Shown here: positions 1 to 7,261 of the stretch, in pieces | Layout of the letters: each line of letters begins with the position of its first letter | How positions within the stretch are numbered: the stretch's first letter is position 1 | Assembly: GCA_026391115.1 (NCBI GenBank) | Contig: JAPLER010000099.1 | Coordinates: 1-18,927, forward strand | Direction: 5' to 3' | Origin: Bacteroidota bacterium | GTDB taxonomy: Bacteria; Bacteroidota; Bacteroidia; Chitinophagales; Chitinophagaceae | Length of the DNA stretch: 18,927 bases | Notes under the pieces: generated by a model | Databases searched by the model: none | What the model was told of the DNA's origin: nothing | What the model saw: only the letters and a program-made list of their open reading frames with translations | Position numbers and translations under genes: made by a program

Positions 1-1256
1 TGATAAGCATTGTTATTATTTGTGCTGTGGTAATGTTTTTACCATGGACACAAAATATTAAAACAAGTGGCACCATTACTACTTTAAAGCAAGAAGACAG
101 ACCACAAGAAGTAAACACTATCTTAAGTGGGAGTATTGTAAAATGGTATGTTAAAGAAGGCGACTTTGTAAAAAAAGGAGATACAGTTTTACAATTGGGC
201 GAGGTAAAAGTTGATTACTTCGATCCTAATCTTTTAGAAAGAACCAAGCAACAACTTGAATCTAAACAACAAAGTGCCGAAGGTTATGAAGGCAAAGCTA
301 AAACAGCTGTTACTCAAATACAAGCCCAGCAAGAAGCACAAGTTTTAAAGCTTGCAATGCTTGATAATAAAATTAAACAACAACAATTAAAAATACTCAG
401 TGATAGTAATGATGTTATAGCTATTGCAAATGAATTAAGTATTTACAAGCGTCAATTAGATGCAGGAAAAATAATGCTAGACAGTGGTGCTATTTCTTTA
501 GTAGAGTTTGAAAAAAGAAGAGCTAATTATCAAAATGGTTTTGCAAAAAAAATTAGTACCGAAAATAAATTAGGGCAAAGCCGTCAGGAATTAACCAACT
601 ATAGAATTGAGAAAAATAGTGTGGTACAAGAATATATTGATAAAGTGTCTAAAACCGAAGGAGATAGATTTGGTTCTTTATCTAGCCTTGCAACAACACA
701 GGCTGACATTGCCAAGTTGCAAAATATTTATGCCAACTATGATATCAGAAATAAACTTTATTACATTATTGCACCACAAGATGGGCAGATAATTAAAGCC
801 AAAAAAGCAGGTATTGGAGAGTTTATTAAAGAAGGAGAAATGATGGTGCAAATTGTACCCATCAATACCAACTATGCCGTTGAAATGTATGTTGAGCCAA
901 TGGATTTACCATTAATTCATCTTGGCGAAAAAGTAAGATTTGTTTTTGATGGTTTTCCTGCAATTGTTTTTAGTGGATGGCCAAATAATAGTTATGGAAC
1001 TTTTGGAGGAAGAATAACTGCAATAGAAACCAATATTAGCAGCAATGGCAAGTTCAGGGTATTGGTTGCCGAAGACACCACAAAAAATAAATCTTGGCCA
1101 CCAAATTTAAAAATAGGTGGCGGTGCCAAAGGTATTGCTTTATTAAAAGATGTTAAAGTGGGTTATGAGTTGTGGCGAAATATCAATGGTTTTCCACCAG
1201 AGTATTACAAACCAAAAGCAAAAGAAGAAGGTAAAAATAAAGACGATAAAAAGTAA
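1..1256 (+). CDS. HlyD-family periplasmic adaptor (membrane fusion protein), 5' end outside window
   Basis: This is probably the adaptor of a type I secretion or efflux system, linking an inner-membrane ABC transporter to the outer-membrane channel encoded next. The frame is open from base 3 to the window edge. The first in-window residues (ISIVIICAVVMFLPW) look like the end of a transmembrane helix, so the GTG at 27 and ATG at 33 are internal and the true start lies upstream. Counting from base 3, a split biotinyl/lipoyl-like half (SGSIVKWYVKEGDFVKKGD) falls near residues 42-60. A long Gln/Lys-rich coiled-coil hairpin follows (about 75-240), then the second lipoyl half (APQDGQIIKAKKAGIGEF, about 257-275) and a beta-barrel region. 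The C-terminus is a charged tail (KEEGKNKDDKK). The stop codon directly abuts the ATG of the TolC-like gene, so the two are co-transcribed. The cargo and ABC partner are not visible. The family call is firm; the substrate is unknown. Confidence 0.88.
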   Translation, partial: ISIVIICAVVMFLPWTQNIKTSGTITTLKQEDRPQEVNTILSGSIVKWYVKEGDFVKKGDTVLQLGEVKVDYFDPNLLERTKQQLESKQQSAEGYEGKAKTAVTQIQAQQEAQVLKLAMLDNKIKQQQLKILSDSNDVIAIANELSIYKRQLDAGKIMLDSGAISLVEFEKRRANYQNGFAKKISTENKLGQSRQELTNYRIEKNSVVQEYIDKVSKTEGDRFGSLSSLATTQADIAKLQNIYANYDIRNKLYYIIAPQDGQIIKAKKAGIGEFIKEGEMMVQIVPINTNYAVEMYVEPMDLPLIHLGEKVRFVFDGFPAIVFSGWPNNSYGTFGGRITAIETNISSNGKFRVLVAEDTTKNKSWPPNLKIGGGAKGIALLKDVKVGYELWRNINGFPPEYYKPKAKEEGKNKDDKK

Positions 1257-2639
1257 ATGAAATTTCTAAGCACTATCATATTTTTTCTGGTATTATCCAC
1301 TGTTACAGCACAGCAAAAAGTGCTTACAGTAGATGAATTTATACAACAGGTAAAGCAATATCATCCTATCGCCAAACAAGCTAATTTGTTGGTAGAAAAA
1401 GCAAAAGCAGAATTGCTTATTGCTAAAGGAGAATTTGACCCAACTATTTATTTTGATGCCAGTAGAAAAACTCTGGATGAAAAAAACTATTACTACTATA
1501 CCAATCCTGAGCTAAAAATTCCAATGCCTATTGGTAATATTAAAACAGGTATTGAGGATAATGGTGGTGATAGAATGAGTAGTGAATTAACGCCAGGCAA
1601 AAGCAGCTATTTTGGATTTGAAATACCATTGGCAAAAGGATTATTGATTGATAAAAGAAGGGCTGCTTTACAACAAGCAAAAATTTTTAGAAATCAATCA
1701 GACCAGGAAAGATTAATTGTATTAAATAATTTGTTATTTGATGCTTATTCAACATATATACAATGGTTGGGTACTTATCAATTGGTAAATATTTATAATA
1801 ATTATATTACTGTAAGTAAAGACAGGTTAAGACTCATAAGAATTGCAGCACAAAATGGCGACAGAAGTCCAATGGATACACTAGAAGCATTTACCCAGTT
1901 GCAAAACATAGAAATGCAACAAGCTGATGCTAACCTTAAGTTGATGAATGCTGTTTTAGAAGTATCTAATTTTTTATGGAACGAAAAAGATAGTGCAATT
2001 GTATTAACAGCTAACTACATACCACAAGATAATGCAGCAAAGTTTATTAAAGATGATGTACTTGCTGAAACTATTGTAAACACAGCTTTACAGCAAAATC
2101 CTACACTTAAATATTATAACTTTAAAATAGATGCTTTACAAGTTGAGCAACGTTTAAAAAAGCAAAACTTATTACCAACCATTAATGCCAAAGCAAATAT
2201 TTTAAATAAAGATTATGCTGTGTTTAATGGCTTTAATAGTGCTTTTATACAAAACAATTATAAGTGGGGTATAGACTTTAAGTTTCCTATTTTTTTGCGA
2301 GAAGGAAGGGGAGAAACTAGAAAAGCAGCGATAAAAATTAAAGACGCTAATTACGAATTGAATTATAAAAGGCAGCAAACTCAAACCAAAATATTTGCCT
2401 ATTTTAACGAGTATCTGCAACTACAAAAACAAGTTAATCTTGCACAAGCATCTTTAAACAACTTCAATAGTTTATATAAAAACGAATTGCTAAAATTTAG
2501 CAATGGCGAAAGCAGTTTGTTTATTGTAAATAGCAGGGAAAATAAAGTGCTTGAAATGCAGCAAAAACTTACAGAGCTAAAAGCAAAACTCTACAAATCT
2601 AAATGTGCTATAGATTGGGCTAGCGGTGCGTTAAATTAA
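1257..2639 (+). CDS. TolC-family outer-membrane channel protein
   Basis: This is the likely outer-membrane exit duct of the tripartite system formed with the upstream HlyD-type adaptor. The 460-residue length is normal for TolC/OMF proteins. A signal peptide is visible (MKFLSTIIFFLVLSTVTAQQ, cleavage near residue 18-20). The mature N-terminus has the usual helical repeat opening (VDEFIQQVKQYHPIAKQA). The long alpha-helical stretches of the periplasmic barrel occur in two pseudo-repeats, around residues 130-240 and 335-455. The C-terminal half carries the typical LAQASLNNFNSLYKNELLKF pattern, with NGESSLFIVNSRE after it. The start is the ATG touching the upstream TAA with no spacer, which implies translational coupling. 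No frameshift or loss is seen. The family assignment is strong; the transported substrate cannot be read from the sequence. Confidence 0.9.
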   Translation: MKFLSTIIFFLVLSTVTAQQKVLTVDEFIQQVKQYHPIAKQANLLVEKAKAELLIAKGEFDPTIYFDASRKTLDEKNYYYYTNPELKIPMPIGNIKTGIEDNGGDRMSSELTPGKSSYFGFEIPLAKGLLIDKRRAALQQAKIFRNQSDQERLIVLNNLLFDAYSTYIQWLGTYQLVNIYNNYITVSKDRLRLIRIAAQNGDRSPMDTLEAFTQLQNIEMQQADANLKLMNAVLEVSNFLWNEKDSAIVLTANYIPQDNAAKFIKDDVLAETIVNTALQQNPTLKYYNFKIDALQVEQRLKKQNLLPTINAKANILNKDYAVFNGFNSAFIQNNYKWGIDFKFPIFLREGRGETRKAAIKIKDANYELNYKRQQTQTKIFAYFNEYLQLQKQVNLAQASLNNFNSLYKNELLKFSNGESSLFIVNSRENKVLEMQQKLTELKAKLYKSKCAIDWASGALN

Positions 2640-2681
2640 ATTTTCCTCCAAAGCAACCTTTTCTTATTAAAAAGCATTTAG

Positions 2682-2689
2682 TACATTAG
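2682..2689 (+). promoter_or_regulatory. Candidate -7 box for the ECF sigma gene
   Basis: TACATTAG matches the Bacteroidota -7 consensus TAnnTTTG at all but one position and ends 12 bases before the ATG at 2702. A TTTTC at 2659-2663 lies 18 bases upstream, where a TTTG-like -33 element is expected. The match is partial, so this is tentative. Confidence 0.35.
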
Positions 2690-2701
2690 CAAACCGGCTA
2701 A

Positions 2702-3256
2702 ATGCAAATACAACATCTAATACAACAATGTAAACAACAAAATATCACAGCACAAAAATGTCTGTATGATATGCTTTGCAATCAAATGTTTTTGCTTTGC
2801 CGCAGGTATGTTAAAAACGATGAAATAGCCGAAGAACTAATGATGAATGGGTTTTTACAAACCTTTAAATCCTTACATAATTTTACTTACAGAGATGATA
2901 ACAGCACGATTGCTTTTATAAAAAAAATTATGGTTAACGAGTGTTTACAACTACTGCGAAAGAACCAAAATTTTTTAATGATTGCTTTAGATGATGCTGA
3001 TAATATTAGTATTAACGATACTGTATTTGAGAAAATTAGTGTCGAGGAAATTTATTATTTTATAACACAATTACCATCGGGTTATAAAACCATTTTTAAC
3101 TTATATGCTATTGAAGGTTACACCCACAAAGAAATAGCATTGATGCTGCAAATAACAGAAGGCACTAGCAAAAGCCAGTTACATAAAGCCAAATTGATGT
3201 TGCAGGAATTAATCATTAAAAACAATAATTTATATGAGGACAGAAAATCAAAATAA
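2702..3256 (+). CDS. ECF-type RNA polymerase sigma factor (sigma-70 family)
   Basis: A 184-residue two-domain sigma factor that would direct RNA polymerase to a small alternative regulon. Region 2 spans about residues 20-90, with the CRRYVKNDEIAEELMMNGF segment corresponding to the core-binding helix and IKKIMVNECLQLLRK to its end. After an acidic linker, region 4 spans about 115-170, with a helix-turn-helix in GYTHKEIALMLQITEGTSKS followed by QLHKAK. Lengths and order are those of ECF factors; no sigma region 1 or 3 is present. Region 2.2 carries NGF where many relatives have D-x-F, a modest divergence. The gene overlaps the next by 23 bases in another frame, a typical arrangement with an anti-sigma factor. 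The ATG at 2702 is preceded by a -7-like box. I am confident about the family. The exact ECF group and the signal are unknown. Confidence 0.88.
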   Translation: MQIQHLIQQCKQQNITAQKCLYDMLCNQMFLLCRRYVKNDEIAEELMMNGFLQTFKSLHNFTYRDDNSTIAFIKKIMVNECLQLLRKNQNFLMIALDDADNISINDTVFEKISVEEIYYFITQLPSGYKTIFNLYAIEGYTHKEIALMLQITEGTSKSQLHKAKLMLQELIIKNNNLYEDRKSK

Positions 3257-3938
3257 ATTATTGGTTCAATTGTCTGCTTTGAATGAACTACCCAAAAATA
3301 TTCATTTTAATGCTAATAAAACCTGGGCTAAGTTGGAGCAACAGCTAGAACCTAAAAGGAAAAAGAAATATTATTGGCTGTGGATGGCAGCATCTGCAAT
3401 AATTGTTATAGCTATGATTGGGTTGAATATCAATACTACTAAAGAAACTAAAAATGCAGTAGTAAAAACTGATAACAAAAAAGTACAACAAACAAGAGAT
3501 ATTAAAAAACCACTGACAGCTTTTATCAATAATGACCTTATTAAAAAATCAAATAAAAAGCAAAACCCTACTTCAGTTATTATAAAGCCTATCGAAGAGG
3601 CTATACCAAAAACTAATATAGATACAACACAACCAATCATTGTAGAGAAAAAAATCACTACAACACCACCAACAATTGTTATTGCAAAGCCTGTCCATAT
3701 AAAAAAGAAACTAAAAGTTGTTTATGCTAGCGATTTATATGAAGAAAATAATCAGCAAGTTCCACAACAAGAACTAGCAAAAGAGCAACCCAAAAAATCG
3801 TTCTTTAAATTATTTGAAAACCAAAATAAAGAACCAGAAGAATCCACAACCACAGAAAACCAACAACAACCTAATAAAACATTTTTAGGTTTTAAATCAA
3901 AACCTACAGCTACCATTTCTATCAACGAAAATCAATAA
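3234..3938 (+). CDS. Probable anti-sigma factor: single-pass membrane protein
   Basis: I do not recognise a specific family by sequence. The 234-residue protein has a short N-terminal cytoplasmic part (about 1-42) followed by a basic stop-transfer-like cluster (PKRKKKYYW). One strongly hydrophobic helix follows (about 47-65, WLWMAASAIIVIAMIGL). The rest is a roughly 165-residue extracytoplasmic region rich in Lys, Thr, Pro, Gln and Asn, of low complexity in places (TTTPPTIVIAKP; ENQQQPNKTF). The architecture (small inner domain, one helix, disordered outer tail) and the 23-base overlap with the ECF sigma gene suggest an anti-sigma factor that sequesters sigma at the membrane. This is inference from topology and context: I do not see the conserved zinc motif (H-x3-C-x2-C) of ZAS-type anti-sigma domains. 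The next gene begins 4 bases after its stop. Confidence 0.62.
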   Translation: MRTENQNKLLVQLSALNELPKNIHFNANKTWAKLEQQLEPKRKKKYYWLWMAASAIIVIAMIGLNINTTKETKNAVVKTDNKKVQQTRDIKKPLTAFINNDLIKKSNKKQNPTSVIIKPIEEAIPKTNIDTTQPIIVEKKITTTPPTIVIAKPVHIKKKLKVVYASDLYEENNQQVPQQELAKEQPKKSFFKLFENQNKEPEESTTTENQQQPNKTFLGFKSKPTATISINENQ

Positions 3939-3942
3939 AACA

Positions 3943-5115
3943 ATGAAAAAATTAATTTTAATGGCGTTGCTTATAATAGCAACCAGAGAAAGTATTGGGC
4001 AAACAAATGGCGAATGGAATTATTGGAGTACAAATTACAACAAGCCTACAGTTAAACTAAAATATTATAAAATTCAAAACAAAATCACGGTCGGTTTTGA
4101 ATTTTTTAATCTTAAGCAACTAAAATACTTACCCAATATTGATTCTATTATTGATATTGTAAAAAATGATTTGCAGTATTTATCAGACTCTTTGAAAGAA
4201 GATGCAATAACAAGAAAATTAGAATATGCTGTATTTGGAGAACAAAATAGAATGAGAATAATAGATTATGCCTATAGACCAAATTCTTATATTGTTCATA
4301 ATAAAGAATTAAAACAATTAAAAACCAATCGAGATACAATTACAATAAAATTATCTGTGTTTGATGATGACCCTTTAAAAACTATTGATTATAAAGATTA
4401 TGGTATTAAAATGCGTAATGCTATTCCAAAGCCTGTTTACATAAAATTTTTCTTAAATAATTTAAAAGATATATTAGATTTAAATACTAAGTTGGTTGGT
4501 ATATGTGTAAATGATATTAAAGAAAAAAATAAAGCAAATATTTTCACAAAAGAATTCCCATATTTAAAAAAGGAATGGAAAAGTTTTGGATTAAAAAATT
4601 ATGGGTTTAGTATATTAAAGGACAGCTCTTTTAAAGAAGAAGTACAAGTAGATTGGAATATTACTAGAAGAAATCAGAAAAACTACGATGCTGCTTTTTC
4701 TTTTGGTTTTCAAAATGCAAAAGGTGCCTGGCTTTCATCTTTTAATTTGGGAGCAAGACTAATTTCAACATCTCTAGATAAAACAGAAACACATTGGAGT
4801 TTGGGCTTAGATAACTATTTTCATTTTTATAACGACGCTAACAATCATTTTAATAGAGATACCTATAGTTTTTTAACACTTAGAATGTTTCAAAAAGAAG
4901 AAGAACAACAAAAGAAAAAGGGGTTTCAATTCACTCCTGGATATTCCTTTGGGTATCTACTAAACAGAGGAGGTAATTTGTTTGAAAAGAACACTATGAA
5001 AATGTCATTTCCATTTGTGTCAAGTGGTTTATTACATATAGAACCAGAAATATTCTTCAACGATTTTTTCAAGAACACCAACCTAAGTCTAAAACTATCA
5101 ATTAACTACGAATAA
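3943..5115 (+). CDS. Secreted protein of unknown function, probably outer-membrane barrel at the C-terminus
   Basis: No recognised family. The 390-residue product starts with a signal peptide (MKKLILMALLIIATRESIGQ), with cleavage likely around residue 20. Residues about 25-230 look like a mixed alpha/beta periplasmic domain with many Lys, Asn and Asp residues. From about 235 to the end the sequence alternates polar and aromatic/hydrophobic residues in short strands (FSFGFQNAKGAWLSSFNLGA; THWSLGLDNYFHFY; GFQFTPGYSFGYLL) and ends in NLSLKLSINYE, consistent with a small outer-membrane barrel. It lies 4 bases after the putative anti-sigma gene, so it is very likely in the same operon and may be a sensor, target or effector of the sigma module. 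Codon use and base composition look like the neighbours. The annotation beyond exported protein is inference. Confidence 0.7.
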   Translation: MKKLILMALLIIATRESIGQTNGEWNYWSTNYNKPTVKLKYYKIQNKITVGFEFFNLKQLKYLPNIDSIIDIVKNDLQYLSDSLKEDAITRKLEYAVFGEQNRMRIIDYAYRPNSYIVHNKELKQLKTNRDTITIKLSVFDDDPLKTIDYKDYGIKMRNAIPKPVYIKFFLNNLKDILDLNTKLVGICVNDIKEKNKANIFTKEFPYLKKEWKSFGLKNYGFSILKDSSFKEEVQVDWNITRRNQKNYDAAFSFGFQNAKGAWLSSFNLGARLISTSLDKTETHWSLGLDNYFHFYNDANNHFNRDTYSFLTLRMFQKEEEQQKKKGFQFTPGYSFGYLLNRGGNLFEKNTMKMSFPFVSSGLLHIEPEIFFNDFFKNTNLSLKLSINYE

Positions 5116-5128
5116 ATCTTTTTTCTTT

Positions 5129-5136
5129 TAAGTTTG
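5129..5136 (+). promoter_or_regulatory. -7 promoter box of the HerA-like gene
   Basis: TAAGTTTG is an exact match to the Bacteroidota -7 consensus TAnnTTTG and ends 18 bases before the ATG at 5155. I see no good TTTG at the -33 spacing. It contains the TTG at 5134 that could otherwise be read as an upstream start, which argues that translation starts at 5155. Confidence 0.5.
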
Positions 5137-5154
5137 CCAAAGCAAAACATTAAA

Positions 5155-6690
5155 ATGGCAAATACAGAACAATTTCTTTCTACAGTAAATATAGGCTACA
5201 CTTTTAAAGGCGATAAAGTAAAAATAGGAGTAGGTATGCTCGATGGTCAGGTTGTGCCTAATGCAGATGTTTACTTACCATTAAAAACAATGAATCGTCA
5301 TGGTTTAATTGCTGGTGCCACAGGTACTGGTAAAACCAAGACCTTGCAAATGATTAGTGAGGCATTAAGTGATAATAGTGTGCCTGTTGTGTTGATGGAT
5401 ATTAAAGGAGACCTTAGTGGCATTGCAGCCTCGGGTATTTTGAATGATAAAATTACAGACCGTTGTAATCATTTAAACATTACATATACACCATCATCTT
5501 TTCCAACTGAATTACTAAGTTTAAGTGATCAAAAAGGTGTACGCTTAAGAGCTACTGTTACAGAGTTTGGTCCTATTTTATTAAGCAAAATTTTAAATCT
5601 TAACGATACACAAGAAGGCTTGGTGGCAATGATTTTTAAATATTGCGATGATAATAAAATGCCTTTGGTTGACTTGAAAGATTTTATTAAAGTGTTACAA
5701 TATATTGCCAATGAAGGTAAAGATGAATTGCAAAAAGAGTATGGCAATATTTCTTCTAGCTCAACTGGCACAATACTTAGAAAAATTATTGAATTACAAC
5801 AACAAGGTGCAGATATTTTTTTTGGAGAAAGAAGTTTTGAAGTAGATGATTTAATGAGAATAAGTGATGATGGACGTGGAATGATTAATATTTTAAGGGT
5901 GATGGATATGCAAAATCGTCCAAAATTATTTAGCACATTTATGTTGCAATTATTGGCAGAATTATATGCCATTTGCCCAGAGGAAGGTGACCTTGATAAA
6001 CCTAAATTGGTATTGATAATAGATGAGGCACATTTGGTATTTCAAGAAGCCACAACAGCTTTGCTGCAACAAATAGAAACTGTTATTAAATTGATACGCA
6101 GTAAGGGTATTGGTATTTTTTTTTGTACCCAAAATCCACAAGATATTCCTGCTTCAATACTTGCACAGCTGGGTTTAAAAGTGCAACACGCTTTACGTGC
6201 ATTTACTGCTGCTGATAGAAAAACAATTAAAACAGCATCAGAAAATTTTCCTACTAGTGAGTTTTATGTTGTAGATGAATTACTTACGCAAATGGGTATT
6301 GGAGAAGGGTTTGTTACTTTATTAAATGAAAAAGGAATTCCTACACCATTGGTGCATACAATGCTTTGTCCACCACGTAGTAGAATGGATGTATTGACAG
6401 ATACAGAAATTGATAGTTTGGTAAATAATAGTAAGCTAGTAAAGAAATATAGCGAAGTTGTTGATAGCGAAAGTGCTTATGAAATTTTAACAAAAAAATT
6501 AGAAGAACACGTAAAAGCTAAAGAAGAAGAGCAACAACAAAAAGAAGAAGAAAAAGAGGATAAAAAAGGAGGTGGATTTTTTGATAACCCAATTGTAAAA
6601 CAAGTAGGCAGAACCGCTGCAAGTGTTATTACACGTGGGTTGTTGGGTGCATTGGGTTTAACAGGGCGAAGAAAGAAAAGTTTGTTTTAG
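5155..6690 (+). CDS. HerA-like ATPase (DUF853 / YjgR-type)
   Basis: A 511-residue P-loop ATPase of the HerA/FtsK superfamily, close in layout to the E. coli YjgR (DUF853) group. The cellular role of these proteins is poorly defined; a DNA-translocase-like or nucleic-acid-linked motor is the usual guess. Visible motifs are Walker A (GATGTGKT, residues 54-61), a following MDIKGDLSG segment (81-89) typical of the group, Walker B with glutamate (LVLIIDEAH, 285-293), and sensor-type FFCTQNPQDIP with the QLGLKVQHALRAFT arginine region downstream. The C-terminus has a charged coiled-coil (about 450-475, Lys/Glu/Gln-rich), then a Gly-rich amphipathic tail ending in basic residues. The start is the ATG at 5155 rather than the in-frame TTG at 5134, which sits in a promoter box. 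The next gene, RDD-family, is 51 bases downstream with its own candidate promoter. Confidence 0.88.
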   Translation: MANTEQFLSTVNIGYTFKGDKVKIGVGMLDGQVVPNADVYLPLKTMNRHGLIAGATGTGKTKTLQMISEALSDNSVPVVLMDIKGDLSGIAASGILNDKITDRCNHLNITYTPSSFPTELLSLSDQKGVRLRATVTEFGPILLSKILNLNDTQEGLVAMIFKYCDDNKMPLVDLKDFIKVLQYIANEGKDELQKEYGNISSSSTGTILRKIIELQQQGADIFFGERSFEVDDLMRISDDGRGMINILRVMDMQNRPKLFSTFMLQLLAELYAICPEEGDLDKPKLVLIIDEAHLVFQEATTALLQQIETVIKLIRSKGIGIFFCTQNPQDIPASILAQLGLKVQHALRAFTAADRKTIKTASENFPTSEFYVVDELLTQMGIGEGFVTLLNEKGIPTPLVHTMLCPPRSRMDVLTDTEIDSLVNNSKLVKKYSEVVDSESAYEILTKKLEEHVKAKEEEQQQKEEEKEDKKGGGFFDNPIVKQVGRTAASVITRGLLGALGLTGRRKKSLF

Positions 6691-6715
6691 GCATATTGTG
6701 AATCTACAAATTACT

Positions 6716-6723
6716 TATTTTAG
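6716..6723 (+). promoter_or_regulatory. Candidate -7 box for the RDD-family gene
   Basis: TATTTTAG is a one-mismatch version of TAnnTTTG, ending 18 bases before the ATG at 6742. A TTG at 6696-6698 stands 17 bases upstream. The same TTAG ending is seen in front of the sigma gene. Tentative. Confidence 0.35.
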
Positions 6724-6741
6724 CCACACAAAAACGTAAAA

Positions 6742-7212
6742 ATGGAAACAACAGAACAAGAAAATTTATTGTCTGACTTAGAAAGTAGCTTAGTTAGGGC
6801 TACGGCTGGCAAAAGACTAGCTAATTTTATAATTGATAGAATTTTATATCTTCCTTTCTCTTATGCTTGTGGTCTTTTAATTGGAACTTTAAGTATGGAT
6901 TTTGCATATTTACTTAACTCAAATAAGTTTGTAGAAATATTGACGGAGTTTTTACTTTTTGCTATTTTTATGGGGCTTCAAGAGGCACTTTTTAAAGGTA
7001 GAAGTATTGGAAAATTTATAACACAAACTAAAGCAGTAAATATTGATGGCTCAACCATATCAGCTCAAACTGCCTTTGCAAGAGGGTTTTCTAGAATTGT
7101 TCCTTTTGAACCATTTAGTGCTTTAGGCGATGGCTGCAATCCATGGCACGATAGATGGAATAATACAATGGTTATTGATATTAAAGAATCTACTATTATT
7201 GAACAATACTAA
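6742..7212 (+). CDS. RDD-family membrane protein
   Basis: A 156-residue small integral membrane protein. The RDD family is named for conserved Arg and Asp residues, visible here as KRLANFIIDRILY (Arg25, Asp32) at the start of the first hydrophobic helix. Two further hydrophobic stretches follow (about 36-55 and 63-82). A family-typical loop KGRSIGKFITQTKAV comes next, and the C-terminal block has RGFSRIVPFEPFSAL followed by WHDRWNNTMVID. Functions in the family are mostly unknown; a few members are proposed to be ion or Na+/H+ transporters, which I would not assert here. The gene lies after the HerA-like gene with its own candidate promoter and ends at a strong palindromic terminator shared with kup. 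Confidence 0.85.
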   Translation: METTEQENLLSDLESSLVRATAGKRLANFIIDRILYLPFSYACGLLIGTLSMDFAYLLNSNKFVEILTEFLLFAIFMGLQEALFKGRSIGKFITQTKAVNIDGSTISAQTAFARGFSRIVPFEPFSALGDGCNPWHDRWNNTMVIDIKESTIIEQY

Positions 7213-7232
7213 TAGTTTATTATAATAAACTA
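7213..7232. repeat. Perfect 20-bp palindrome next to the terminator
   Basis: TAGTTTATTATAATAAACTA is a perfect inverted repeat with 10-base arms and no loop, starting at the base after the RDD gene stop codon and sharing its last three bases with the adjoining 32-bp palindrome. All A/T except two bases, so as an RNA hairpin it would be weak. It may act as the U-rich tail for transcripts coming from kup. Confidence 0.6.
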
Positions 7233-7261
7233 AAAAGAGTATTTTAAAATACTCTTTTTAG
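7230..7261. terminator. Bidirectional intrinsic terminator between the RDD gene and kup
   Basis: A perfect 32-bp palindrome with arms CTAAAAAGAGTATTTT and AAAATACTCTTTTTAG. Flanking A and T runs give either strand a hairpin followed by a U tract, serving the convergent RDD gene (plus) and kup (minus). On the minus strand it covers the last five kup codons (LKRVF) and the stop codon, so the end of the coding sequence is itself part of the stem. Confidence 0.85.

Noticed and set aside
27..35. GTG/ATG at 27-35 as the start of the HlyD-type adaptor
   Set aside because: The open frame continues to base 3, and the residues encoded there belong to a transmembrane helix that would be cut in half.
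1..2639. Secretion operon as a bacteriocin or toxin export system
   Set aside because: The HlyD and TolC types fit, but no peptide precursor, ABC transporter or immunity gene is in the window, so a substrate claim is unsupported.
3371..3658. Hydrophobic 95-codon frame on the minus strand opposite the putative anti-sigma gene
   Set aside because: Hydrophobicity arises because Lys/Asn/Thr-rich codons read backwards give Phe/Ile/Val/Leu; the sense gene fits its operon.
5134..5154. TTG start adding seven residues to the HerA-like ATPase
   Set aside because: The TTG lies inside a perfect TAnnTTTG promoter box, and an ATG follows at 5155 at a sensible leader distance.
5529..5972. 147-codon frame on the minus strand inside the HerA-like gene
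   Set aside because: It is antisense to a clear ATPase, its product has no recognisable features, and no promoter or start context supports it.
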